Of a stretch of 64,000 bases of DNA, positions 17,507 through 25,374 are shown piece after piece. The translations under genes and the position numbers were made by a program. The notes beneath the pieces are model-generated. The model had not been told where the DNA came from, made no database searches, and worked only from the letters and a program-made list of their open reading frames with translations. The number at the start of each line of letters is the position of its first letter. Within the stretch, counting starts at the first letter, position 1. This stretch comes from an uncultured Lachnospiraceae bacterium. GTDB lineage: Bacteria; Bacillota; Clostridia; Lachnospirales; Lachnospiraceae. The DNA is taken from the NCBI GenBank assembly GCA_944383765.1, contig CALWQT010000005.1, forward strand, positions 94,264 through 158,263, in the 5' to 3' direction.

Positions 17507-18826
17507 ATGATGAAAAAAGAAACCAAGGTATTAGCTGTTTTATCTGCAACTGCGCTGATGGCCATGGTATCCCCCCTGTTTGGAACAGGCTACGCAAACA
17601 CTGCTTACGCTCAGGAAAAAACCGGCTGGGTAGAGGAATCCACCGGAGATTGGAAATATTATGATTCTGATGGCTATATGCTGACCGACTCCTGGAAAAA
17701 ACACGGAGATGACTGGTACTACCTGAATGAGGAAGGAAGTGTGGCTATCAGTGAAAAAGTGGATGAATACTATGTGGACGAAACCGGAAAACGGGTATCC
17801 AACACATGGCTTTCTGAAGACAATGAAGAAGACTGGTCCAACGGAGCTCCGGATACCTATTGGTACTATTACGGAAAGAATGGCAAAATGGTATCTTCTG
17901 ACTGGGCTTCCATCGATGGAAACTGGTATTATTTTGATGATGAAGGCCATATGATGACCGGGCTGAATACCATAGAAGACCACACTTACTATTTCGGTGA
18001 AGATGGAGCCCGCAAATCCGGCTGGTTCTATCTGGAAGAAACAGACGACAGCCTCGACAGAGAATTCTCCTGGTTCTACTTTGATTCCAAGGGAAAAATG
18101 CTGGTAGACGAGCTGGACAAAAAGATTGACGGCGCTTACTACACATTTGTAGATGGGCGTATGCAGACAGGCTGGGTCCTGACCGACGAAGCTGCAAAAA
18201 CAGAAGGCAGCGCTTCCGGATATCAGTATTATGATGAAAACGGAAAACGCGCTTCCGGCTGGTATCAGATAGAGGGAATTACTGATATTTCCGAAGAAGG
18301 TGAAATTTACTCCTTCTATTTTAAGAATGGTAAGCCTTATTTTGCAGAAAAAGGAGTGCAGATCTTTACTGTAAACTCCAAGAAATATGCATTTAATGAA
18401 AGGGGTGAAATGCAGACAGGCCTGAAAGTGGTAACCAGAGATGATGAAACCACAGGCAATTACTACTTTGGAGAAGACGGTTCCATGAGAACCGGTAAAC
18501 AGACCATTTACGATGAAGAATCCGGAGAAAATCAGGTATGGTATTTCCACACAGACGGTTCCAATAAGGGTATGGGCTACCATGGGATCCGCGACAATGT
18601 GCTTTATGTAAACGGCCTGCGTCAGGAAGCAGATGCTGATTTAAGGCTTGCTCCTGCTGAATTCAATGAAAAACAGTACCTGATCAACACAAACGGCGTG
18701 ATCCAGAAGGCTTCTTCTACCTCCACTTCCAAGTCAAGACCGGAACTGGGCAAAGGCTTCAAGGATTTTGAGGACTTAAATGAGAAGATCTGGACCGTAG
18801 ACACACAGGGAATCATTCAGGAATAA
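17507..18826 (+). CDS. Secreted cell-wall/glucan-binding-repeat protein
   Basis: This is a 439-aa protein with a signal peptide (about 1-30, ending near AYA). Nearly all the rest consists of CW-binding/glucan-binding repeats: aromatic units such as WYYLNEEG, WYYFDDEG and TYYFGEDG, roughly ten degenerate copies. The family binds choline or glucan in wall polymers. No catalytic domain is present, so it is an adhesin-like or scaffold protein. The start at ATG 17507 follows AAGGAG at 7 nt; the longer frame from 17414 has no ribosome site. It is divergent from the polysaccharide operon, whose product may be its ligand (inference). Confidence 0.9.
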   Translation: MMKKETKVLAVLSATALMAMVSPLFGTGYANTAYAQEKTGWVEESTGDWKYYDSDGYMLTDSWKKHGDDWYYLNEEGSVAISEKVDEYYVDETGKRVSNTWLSEDNEEDWSNGAPDTYWYYYGKNGKMVSSDWASIDGNWYYFDDEGHMMTGLNTIEDHTYYFGEDGARKSGWFYLEETDDSLDREFSWFYFDSKGKMLVDELDKKIDGAYYTFVDGRMQTGWVLTDEAAKTEGSASGYQYYDENGKRASGWYQIEGITDISEEGEIYSFYFKNGKPYFAEKGVQIFTVNSKKYAFNERGEMQTGLKVVTRDDETTGNYYFGEDGSMRTGKQTIYDEESGENQVWYFHTDGSNKGMGYHGIRDNVLYVNGLRQEADADLRLAPAEFNEKQYLINTNGVIQKASSTSTSKSRPELGKGFKDFEDLNEKIWTVDTQGIIQE

Positions 18827-18869
18827 GATTATCATCTGTTCTAAATAAGCACAACTCATCACACAACCA

Positions 18870-18909
18870 AACAGGTCCTGCCGGCAATCCTATACCGGCA
18901 GGACCTGTT
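18870..18909 (+). terminator. Strong hairpin after the repeat protein
   Basis: A perfect 15-bp stem AACAGGTCCTGCCGG (18870-18884) pairs with 18895-18909 across a 10-nt loop. Only a short, mixed T-rich tail follows, so termination is likely but the U-tract is weak. Confidence 0.65.
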
Positions 18910-18995
18910 ATCATTTAAAAATTGCAACAAATTTTTTCATTTTTACGACTATATAAAGAAATCCATCTGAATTTTTTACAAAGGAGAAATTTATC

Positions 18996-19364
18996 ATGCC
19001 AAAGCTTGCTGTATCTCTGTGCCTTCAATGCGGATGCCATACTTTAACCCAGCTTCCTTCTATCCTGTTATGTCCCAGATGTGGCTGCCCCATGAAACCT
19101 CTTTCTATCCAGGCAGAAACATTTATGAAACTCAGTGGGACAGAGCAGGATTTTTTTCTTGTGCAGGAGATTCTGGATTCTGCTCCGGCCTCCGTACGCC
19201 AGACTCTGTCGGTCCATGGCTCTTCTTCCCATCACGAAGTCATTGCCATTCTCTGTCACCAGGTAAGCCTGCTGAAAAAAGAAAATTCCCGGTTAGAAGA
19301 CACCGTTTCCTGGATGCACCAGACTATCTGGACCCTGATCCACAGGATTCATCCCTCTCCCTGA
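18996..19364 (+). CDS. Small zinc-ribbon protein with C-terminal coiled coil
   Basis: The 122-aa protein carries a two-knuckle zinc ribbon at the N-terminus (C9-x2-C12 and C26-x2-C29). It ends in a short heptad-like helix, LLKKENSRLEDTVSWMHQTI. AAAGGAGAAA precedes the ATG. The family was not recognised. The C-terminal helix resembles the 48-aa coiled-coil protein encoded convergently just downstream, suggesting they could pair (inference). Confidence 0.7.
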   Translation: MPKLAVSLCLQCGCHTLTQLPSILLCPRCGCPMKPLSIQAETFMKLSGTEQDFFLVQEILDSAPASVRQTLSVHGSSSHHEVIAILCHQVSLLKKENSRLEDTVSWMHQTIWTLIHRIHPSP

Positions 19365-19367
19365 TCT

Positions 19368-19514
19368 TCACGACCTTTCCTGCACCACATAACATTCCAG
19401 CAGCCGGTTCACCGTATGCATGATCTGCCGTACCACTGCCATCAGTCTTTCATTTTCTCTTTTCAATCTCTCATTTTCCTGCTGCAATAAGCCTATTACA
19501 TCTGCCTTATCCAT
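19368..19514 (-). CDS. 48-aa coiled-coil small protein
   Basis: This short frame begins MDKADVIGLLQQENERL and continues as Leu/Glu/Arg heptads (LKRENERLMAVVRQI) to a stop at 19368. A GGGGGGA purine run lies upstream of the ATG. It is convergent with the zinc-ribbon gene, with only 3 bp between their stop codons. The length, ribosome site and clean heptad pattern favour a real gene. Function unknown. Confidence 0.6.
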   Translation of the reverse strand: MDKADVIGLLQQENERLKRENERLMAVVRQIMHTVNRLLECYVVQERS

Positions 19515-19834
19515 GTCAGGAATCCCCCCTTTTTCCCTTTCGTTCTTTGTGGCAATATCAATATAAATTGTTTTTCAGGATTTGAAAAGGAAAATCAACC
19601 GCAGGATTCGACAAAAAAGTCCTGTTTTTGATTTCACCCCATTATCCATTTTCAGGTATTATACTAGATTGCGTATTTTTTTATTTTCCCCGCACAACAC
19701 CTATGCCTTCCCCCTCCTGAACATGTCGAAAACTTTTTCCTGCTGCTGTAATAAATATGTAAATATTTCAGACTGGAAAATTCTTGTTATAGGTGTTACA
19801 ATAAAAAAAAAGGTGTAGAAGGAGAGGTTGCCGT
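19515..19834. other. AT-rich intergenic region
   Basis: This 320-bp stretch has several T-runs and a small CAGGA/TCCTG stem followed by TTTTT near 19600-19627. No convincing gene and no clear promoter were seen. A ribosome site (GGAGAGG, 19821-19827) at the right end belongs to the next gene. Confidence 0.5.
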
Positions 19835-20149
19835 ATGAAAAAGAAACTGTTTTCCCTGATTTTCGTTCTTGCTCTGCTGATAACGAATTCCCTTACAGCA
19901 TTTGCCGGTACCTGGGTTCAGGAAAATTCCAACTGGAAATATTACAGCGATAACGGTCTTACTGTCACTGGCTGGGTATATGACAATGACCACTGGTATT
20001 ACTTAGATGCATCCGGTACCATGAAAACCGGCTGGGTCAAGGTAGATGGCTCCTGGTACTACTGCTATGAAGATGGCTCCATGGCTGCTGACACCTGGAT
20101 CGACAACTACTATGTAAATCCCAGCGGGAAATGGACAAAAACCAGATAA
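19835..20149 (+). CDS. Short secreted cell-wall-binding-repeat protein
   Basis: The 104-aa protein has a signal peptide (about 1-25, ending AFA) followed by three to four CW-binding units (NWKYYSDNG, HWYYLDASG, SWYYCYEDG), then YYVNPSG at the end. It is essentially a minimal binding module of the type in the gene at 17507, without an enzyme. GGAGAGG lies 7 nt before the ATG, and a strong terminator follows. Confidence 0.85.
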   Translation: MKKKLFSLIFVLALLITNSLTAFAGTWVQENSNWKYYSDNGLTVTGWVYDNDHWYYLDASGTMKTGWVKVDGSWYYCYEDGSMAADTWIDNYYVNPSGKWTKTR

Positions 20150-20156
20150 ACGCAAA

Positions 20157-20187
20157 AGAACATGCCCTTACGGCATGTTCTTTTTTT
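20157..20187 (+). terminator. Rho-independent terminator
   Basis: AGAACATGCC (20157-20166) pairs with GGCATGTTCT (20172-20181), followed by a run of seven T. It ends the 19835 gene and lies on the stop codon of the convergent pilin-like gene. Confidence 0.85.
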
Positions 20188-20623
20188 CTGTCTCCACGAC
20201 TTTTCCTTTTTTCACTTCAATTTCATACCCGTCTACCACATAGCCAATTGCAGTCAATTTCATATTCTTGCGGTCCATGGAAACACGGTTCAGTCTTGCT
20301 CCTTCCGTGCAGAATCCATGAGTATATTCCCACAGCCCATTTTCCGGGTCGGAAAGGTCCGTCATGATCAGTTTCTGATAAAGAGTCATGGTATCCATGC
20401 CTCCCTCCGAACAGGCTTCATCGATATATAACTCCGCTGCTGAATATGCCTGAAGCGCCTCTGCCTGATAGGCCGCCTGCCGGTTCTGTTCCACAACCGT
20501 ATAAATCCGGGGCATCACGGCTCCTCCCAGAATAACCACCACCGCCATTGCAGCCAGCAGCTCTATCAGAGTAAAACCGTACTCATCCGGCCTCTTATCT
20601 GAATTGGTTCGTTTCCGGATCAT
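20168..20623 (-). CDS. Pilin-like protein with type IV prepilin leader
   Basis: The 151-aa protein has a prepilin cleavage and methylation motif, G|FTLIELLAAMAVVVILG, after a 16-residue basic leader, followed by a hydrophobic helix. The Glu at position +5 is present. Such proteins are exported by type II/IV pilus-like systems or com machinery, but no prepilin peptidase, ATPase or other pilus gene is near. It is therefore an orphan pseudopilin. It overlaps the 3' end of the DUF4250 gene by 29 bp, so both are probably co-transcribed. Confidence 0.8.
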   Translation of the reverse strand: MIRKRTNSDKRPDEYGFTLIELLAAMAVVVILGGAVMPRIYTVVEQNRQAAYQAEALQAYSAAELYIDEACSEGGMDTMTLYQKLIMTDLSDPENGLWEYTHGFCTEGARLNRVSMDRKNMKLTAIGYVVDGYEIEVKKGKVVETEKKNMP

Positions 20624-20771
20624 AATAATAATCTATCCCTTCCAGTATCTGACACAGATTTTCTTTCTCCATATCCGCCCAGCTGCAAAACTCTTCCAGG
20701 CTGGCATAATGGTCCCTGAGCTGGGTATTCACATAACTTAACAGCATAACCGGATCTTTTGGTATCGCCAT
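20595..20771 (-). CDS. DUF4250 small protein
   Basis: This 58-aa frame reads MAIPKDPVMLLSYVNTQLRD and ends YYYDPETNQFR, the pattern of the DUF4250 family of small Clostridia proteins with unknown function. The family is recognised from memory. Its length matches the family. The start is at 20771; the stop lies inside the pilin-like gene on the same strand. Confidence 0.8.
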   Translation of the reverse strand: MAIPKDPVMLLSYVNTQLRDHYASLEEFCSWADMEKENLCQILEGIDYYYDPETNQFR

Positions 20772-20882
20772 CATAAACTCCTATCTCTGTTTCCGCCATA
20801 TTTTTTCTATCTGTTACCGGACCAGTATATCACAGTTATGGGTTTCAGGAAATACCTGAATGCAGAGAAACAGGGAACAGGC

Positions 20883-21113
20883 TTACACCTGTTCCCTGGC
20901 TTCTATGGCAGTCCGCACATCTTCTACCGTCATGTTTTTTTCTGCCATCAGTTCCAACAGTTCATCCGTTTCCATATTCCGAATAGACTGTTCACATTCT
21001 TTCTTTTCTGCTTTTAACTTTGCCAGAATATCTTCCTGCTTCGTGATGGACTCCTGTATTTCCTTTAACCGCTCCATCAGTCTCTCTTTACTGCACTTTC
21101 TTCCTCTTGCCAT
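20883..21113 (-). CDS. Small charged coiled-coil protein, function unknown
   Basis: The 76-aa protein is rich in Lys/Glu with a predicted helix, RLKEIQESITKQEDILAKLK, and a shorter C-terminal helix. GAGGGGA lies upstream of the ATG. It was not recognised. Clean length and ribosome site suggest a real gene. Confidence 0.6.
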   Translation of the reverse strand: MARGRKCSKERLMERLKEIQESITKQEDILAKLKAEKKECEQSIRNMETDELLELMAEKNMTVEDVRTAIEAREQV

Positions 21114-21193
21114 CCGTCATTCCCCTCTCCCTGCGCTCACATTTTCGCAGTCATATGAATATTCATATGCGGGAAAGACCTGCAATATTCCTT

Positions 21194-23785
21194 TTATTCC
21201 CCATATGCGATCAATTGCTGTTCATCTTCTGATGTATCCACAACAATCCTGCCGCCCACATGGACTTTATCTTCCAGAATCAGTCTGGCAGCCAGAGTTT
21301 CCACATATTTCTGGAGATAACGTTTCAGAGGACGGGCACCGTATACCGGGTCATATCCATGGTCCACCACAAATCTCTTGGCGCTGTCAGTCAGTTCCAG
21401 AGACAGTTCCTTATCTGCCAGCCTGCGGTTCAGGTCTTCGATCAGCAGGTCCACGATACCGCCAATATTCTCCTTCGTCAGCGGCTTGAACAGAATCGTC
21501 TCGTCCAACCGGTTCAGGAATTCCGGACGGAAATGGGCTTTCAGGTCATTCATGACCATAGCTTCCGCCTCCGGACGGATATTTCCGTTTTCATCAATGC
21601 CCTCCAGCAGATACTGGGAACCGATGTTTGATGTCATGATCAGAATGGTATTCTTAAAGTCCACCGTCTTACCGGTAGAATCCGTAATACGGCCATCATC
21701 CAGAACCTGAAGCAGCACATTAAATACATCCGGATGGGCTTTTTCCACCTCATCAAACAGCACGACTGAGTATGGTTTTCTTCTGACTGCCTCTGTCAGC
21801 TGGCCTCCTTCGTCATAACCTACATATCCGGGAGGCGCTCCGATCAGACGGGATACGGAATGCTTCTCCATATACTCGCTCATATCAATACGCACCATAT
21901 TGGACTCGTCATCAAACAGGGCTTCCGCCAGAGCCTTTGCCAGCTCTGTTTTTCCCACACCGGTAGGTCCCAGGAACAGGAAAGAACCTATAGGCTTCGT
22001 AGGATCCTTGATCCCGGCCTTGGAACGGATAATCGCTTCCGTTACTTTCTCCACGCCTTCATCCTGTCCCACCACACGTTTATGCAGGATGCTGTCAAGA
22101 TGAAGGGTCTTGCTCCGCTCACTTTCTGTCAGCTTTGCCACCGGAATATTGGTCCAGCGGGATACGATTCTGGCAATCTCATCTTCTGTAACGCTTTCAT
22201 GGACCAGACTCAGATCCTGATTCTTTACTTTTTCTTCTTCCTCTGCCAGTTCTTTCTGCAGCTGAGGAAGTTTTCCATATTGAAGTTCTGCCGCTTTATT
22301 CAGGTCATATCTCTGCTGAGCCTCCTGAATATCCCGGTTCAGTTTTTCAATCTCTTCTCTCAGATTGGAAAGCTTATCCACGGATGCTTTCTCATTCTCC
22401 CACTGAGCCTTTTTAGACGCAAACTCATCATGAAGCTCTGCCAGTTCTTTCTGAAGGGCTTCCAGCCGCTCCTGGCTCAGATGGTCTGTCTCTTTCTTTA
22501 ACGCAGCCTCCTCAATCTCCATCTGCATGATCTTCCTGGACAGTTCATCCAGTTCCGTCGGCATGGAATCCAGCTCGGTCTTGATCAAGGCACAGGCTTC
22601 GTCTACCAGGTCAATGGCCTTATCCGGCAGAAAACGGTCTGTAATGTAACGGTCTGAAAGGACAGCTGCCGATACCAGGGCTGAGTCGGTGATCTTCACT
22701 CCATGATAAACCTCATATTTCTCCTTCAGCCCCCTCAGAATGGAAATGGTATCTTCTACGGTCGGCTGGTCTACCAGTACCGGCTGGAACCGACGTTCCA
22801 GAGCTGCATCTTTCTCAATATATTTCCTGTACTCATCCAGAGTGGTGGCACCGATACAGTGAAGTTCCCCTCTGGCCAGCATAGGTTTCAACAGGTTTCC
22901 GGCATCCATGGAGCCTTCTGTTTTTCCGGCTCCCACGATGGTGTGAAGCTCATCAATAAACAGGATAATCTGCCCTTCGCTTTTCTTCACCTCTTCCAGG
23001 ACTGCCTTCAGCCTTTCTTCAAATTCTCCCCTGTACTTCGCTCCTGCGATCAGAGCGCCCATATCCAGGGCAAACAGCTTACGGTCTTTTAATCCTTCCG
23101 GTACATCGCCGCGGACAATCCTCTGTGCCAGTCCTTCCACTACTGCCGTCTTACCTACGCCAGGTTCCCCGATCAGCACCGGATTGTTCTTTGTCTTTCT
23201 GGAAAGAATCCGGACCACATTCCGAATCTCACTGTCACGGCCAATAACCGGGTCCAGTTTCTGCTCCCTGGCTCTTTCCACCAGGTCATATCCATACTTT
23301 TCCAGGGTGTCATAGGTAGCTTCCGGATTGTCACTTACCACCCTCTGGTTGCCCCTTACGGTTGACAGCACCTGTAAAAACGATTCTCTGGTAATGCCAT
23401 ACTGACGGAACATCTCTTTTAAGGTCCGGTCCGGCTGGCGGAGCATGGACAAAAACAAATGTTCCACCGAAACGTATTCGTCTCCCATGGCTTTCGCTTC
23501 ATCTTCTCCGCTGATCAGTACCTTATTTAAGTCATTGCTGATATAGACCTGACCGCTCCCACTTACTTTGGGCAGCTGCTCCACTTTCCGAAGTGCTTCA
23601 TCACGAAACATTTCCTGAGAAATCCCCATTTTCGTGATCAGTTTCAAAATCAGGCTGTCTTCTATGGTCAGCAGGCTGTAGAGCAGATGCTCCTGCTCAA
23701 TCTGTTGATTTCCGTGTTCATATGCCAGTTTTTCGCAGTTCTGCACTGCTTCCAGAGACTTTTGAGTAAACTTGTTGATATTCAT
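21194..23785 (-). CDS. clpB: ClpB protein disaggregase
   Basis: This 863-aa Hsp100 protein has a Clp N-domain repeat region (1-145), a first AAA+ with GEPGVGKT (near 205), a coiled-coil M-domain (about 405-520), and a second AAA+ with GPTGVGKT (near 605) and a C-terminal sensor II. Role: with DnaK, resolubilising aggregated proteins after heat stress. I chose ATG 23785 (MNINKF), which has GGAGG at good spacing; a longer in-frame ATG at 23827 lies in the promoter. The gene is governed by a sigma-A promoter overlapped by CIRCE. Confidence 0.95.
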   Translation of the reverse strand: MNINKFTQKSLEAVQNCEKLAYEHGNQQIEQEHLLYSLLTIEDSLILKLITKMGISQEMFRDEALRKVEQLPKVSGSGQVYISNDLNKVLISGEDEAKAMGDEYVSVEHLFLSMLRQPDRTLKEMFRQYGITRESFLQVLSTVRGNQRVVSDNPEATYDTLEKYGYDLVERAREQKLDPVIGRDSEIRNVVRILSRKTKNNPVLIGEPGVGKTAVVEGLAQRIVRGDVPEGLKDRKLFALDMGALIAGAKYRGEFEERLKAVLEEVKKSEGQIILFIDELHTIVGAGKTEGSMDAGNLLKPMLARGELHCIGATTLDEYRKYIEKDAALERRFQPVLVDQPTVEDTISILRGLKEKYEVYHGVKITDSALVSAAVLSDRYITDRFLPDKAIDLVDEACALIKTELDSMPTELDELSRKIMQMEIEEAALKKETDHLSQERLEALQKELAELHDEFASKKAQWENEKASVDKLSNLREEIEKLNRDIQEAQQRYDLNKAAELQYGKLPQLQKELAEEEEKVKNQDLSLVHESVTEDEIARIVSRWTNIPVAKLTESERSKTLHLDSILHKRVVGQDEGVEKVTEAIIRSKAGIKDPTKPIGSFLFLGPTGVGKTELAKALAEALFDDESNMVRIDMSEYMEKHSVSRLIGAPPGYVGYDEGGQLTEAVRRKPYSVVLFDEVEKAHPDVFNVLLQVLDDGRITDSTGKTVDFKNTILIMTSNIGSQYLLEGIDENGNIRPEAEAMVMNDLKAHFRPEFLNRLDETILFKPLTKENIGGIVDLLIEDLNRRLADKELSLELTDSAKRFVVDHGYDPVYGARPLKRYLQKYVETLAARLILEDKVHVGGRIVVDTSEDEQQLIAYGE

Positions 23786-23817
23786 AGTAACGCCTCCTTC
23801 TGTTCTATACTTACTAT

Positions 23818-23860
23818 AACATATCACACGTTATTAGCAGTGTCAAGGGGTGAGTGCTAA
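23818..23860 (-). promoter_or_regulatory. clpB promoter with CIRCE (HrcA operator)
   Basis: On minus, TTGACA (23841-23846) and TATGTT are separated by 17 bp. The CIRCE inverted repeat is TTAGCAGTG (23834-23842), N9, GAGTGCTAA (23852-23860), matching the consensus TTAGCACTC-N9-GAGTGCTAA with two mismatches in the first arm. HrcA would block the -35. The right CIRCE half also lies in the island boundary repeat. Confidence 0.85.
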
Positions 23861-23873
23861 ATTTTTGAATATT
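23844..23873. repeat. Left boundary direct repeat of the defence island
   Basis: This 30-bp segment (GGTGAGTGCTAA core, then TTTTTGAATATT) recurs at 46432-46461 in the same orientation with 28/30 identity. It covers the right half of CIRCE and part of the clpB -35. The AT-richer defence block lies exactly between the copies, so they look like attL/attR of an integrated element (inference). Confidence 0.7.
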
Positions 23874-23920
23874 TTTTGGAAAGACGCAAAAAAGCAGCTT
23901 ACTACACCACTTTGCGCGAA

Positions 23921-24055
23921 AACTACGAGCCATGCAGGTGTAATTTCAAGCTGCCCGATGGGAGTTTACTCACATAAGGGCAGGCTTGAAATTATGCTTA
24001 TAAGGCGACAGCCGCGACTGAGCGAACTCGTTCGCGAAGTGCATGGCAAGTAGTT
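23921..24055. repeat. Nested palindromic element
   Basis: Three nested inverted pairs are visible. AACTACnnGCCATGCA (23921-23936) pairs with 24040-24055, matching 14/16. TAATTTCAAGC-TGCCC (23941-23956) pairs with 23978-23994 with one bulge. GCGAAC/GTTCGC pairs at 24022-24035. Together they form a multi-branched foldable unit of about 135 bp just inside the left boundary repeat. It could be a REP/MITE-like element or a structured RNA; no ORF is present. Confidence 0.6.
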
Positions 24056-24069
24056 ATCTGTATTTTTCT

Positions 24070-24294
24070 TTAAGGAAATCTGAAGTAATCCACATATCTC
24101 ATCACATACCGAACATCTTTCATATCCAGATCTGCCTTTGCAATTTGGGTATATGCCATATGTCTGAGAATGTTAACAAAAATGTGTGGCAATTCTCCAC
24201 ACATACGATATAGGACGCTGTTGCCATATTTCCAGCGAGAATTGGTGATGTTCAAATATGATTTGCATAATCGTTCGGTTTCTTTTACTACCAT
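24070..24294 (-). CDS. 74-aa ORF downstream of mcrC, function unknown
   Basis: The frame starts 12 bp after the mcrC stop with GGAGGAG overlapping the gap, giving a plausible translated unit at the end of the operon. The sequence is rich in Tyr, Arg and Met, with no recognised domain; it could be a fragment of a larger gene cut by the island's left end. Confidence 0.4.
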   Translation of the reverse strand: MVVKETERLCKSYLNITNSRWKYGNSVLYRMCGELPHIFVNILRHMAYTQIAKADLDMKDVRYVMRYVDYFRFP

Positions 24295-24306
24295 CCATCT
24301 CCTCCA

Positions 24307-25374
24307 CTACGCAGACTTCACCTTAAAGAAATCCCCAGCCAGTTTATCCAGCTGTGCCGCAATCAACGGGAAATCCCTATTCAGATCCAATGTCTTTGCC
24401 CCAATCTGATTTCCTCCCATGTTAAACATACAATCCGGAGTAATGTCCTCATCCGTCTTAGCATACAGAAGGATCCCCGCCACATTTCCAGTATTGTTCT
24501 TATCCTGATTCTTAACATAAGTGAATATCTGATACACATTATTGGAATGCAGAGTATACTTATCATATTGCTGCTGAAGCGTCTTCCCATAATACTTCGC
24601 GTCAATGATGAGAATCTGATCCTTTAATCTTAGCATGATATCCGTCTGCATGACCGGCAGGAACCGTATCATGGACTCGCTGTTATCACCGACCAGATCC
24701 CATTTCACCTGTCCGGCCTTGACCTCACTCAGATAAGTGTGATGCTGGTTATAGTATTCCAGAATAAACTTCTCATAAAGCCTGGCCATATGCTTATCTG
24801 AGAAGGACTCCATCTTATACTCACCTTTCTCTGTGGTCCGAAGCATTCCATCCAGAACAAAATAACAGACATTCATCAACATCTCATAGTTCTTGTTATT
24901 CCTCTGATAATAAAGCCGGCTCCATGGGATGACGGAAGGTTCTAAGAGTTCGATGCCGTCAAAAAATACAAGAATCTTCTTCAGCACAGATTTTCTTTCC
25001 ACTTCCACGCCTTCATCAATCAGAAGGTAATGGATCGTGGTTTTCAAAATCTGATTGAACAAATTGTTCTCAGACAGCTCATCAAACTCACAGACCAACT
25101 TCTGCTTTCGCTGGATCCGGTTTCGCAGAGTCTCCTGCAGGTCCAGCTTGCCCCTCATGATGGATAACGTCTCGTTTTTCGTAATATATTCCCGGTAAAG
25201 TCCCTGCTTCAGCTGCTGAGCAATACCCTTGCTAAGAATCGCAGCAAATAAGTCCTGTACATTCTCAAACTTTTCTGAAGCTACCTCATCATAATTCGAC
25301 TGTTTCAGAATTTTGAATGCATAGGAAAGCATATAGTATATGTTTTTTATAAATATGCTCTTATCCTTAGTCAT
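24307..25374 (-). CDS. mcrC: McrC-family nuclease subunit
   Basis: The about 355-aa McrC/LlaJI-type protein has a C-terminal PD-(D/E)xK nuclease: QTDIML, then ILIIDAKYYGK, giving the Asp...Asp-Ala-Lys active site. Role: with McrB, cutting modified DNA after GTP-driven translocation. The start at ATG 25374 overlaps the mcrB stop by 8 bp; a longer frame to 25440 runs inside mcrB without a ribosome site. This overlap makes co-translation with mcrB likely. Confidence 0.88.
   Translation of the reverse strand: MTKDKSIFIKNIYYMLSYAFKILKQSNYDEVASEKFENVQDLFAAILSKGIAQQLKQGLYREYITKNETLSIMRGKLDLQETLRNRIQRKQKLVCEFDELSENNLFNQILKTTIHYLLIDEGVEVERKSVLKKILVFFDGIELLEPSVIPWSRLYYQRNNKNYEMLMNVCYFVLDGMLRTTEKGEYKMESFSDKHMARLYEKFILEYYNQHHTYLSEVKAGQVKWDLVGDNSESMIRFLPVMQTDIMLRLKDQILIIDAKYYGKTLQQQYDKYTLHSNNVYQIFTYVKNQDKNNTGNVAGILLYAKTDEDITPDCMFNMGGNQIGAKTLDLNRDFPLIAAQLDKLAGDFFKVKSA

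Noticed and set aside
17540..18583. 347-codon hydrophobic frame antisense to the cell-wall-binding-repeat gene
   Set aside because: It is a mirror of the aromatic repeat codons; the plus-strand gene has the signal peptide, repeats and ribosome site.
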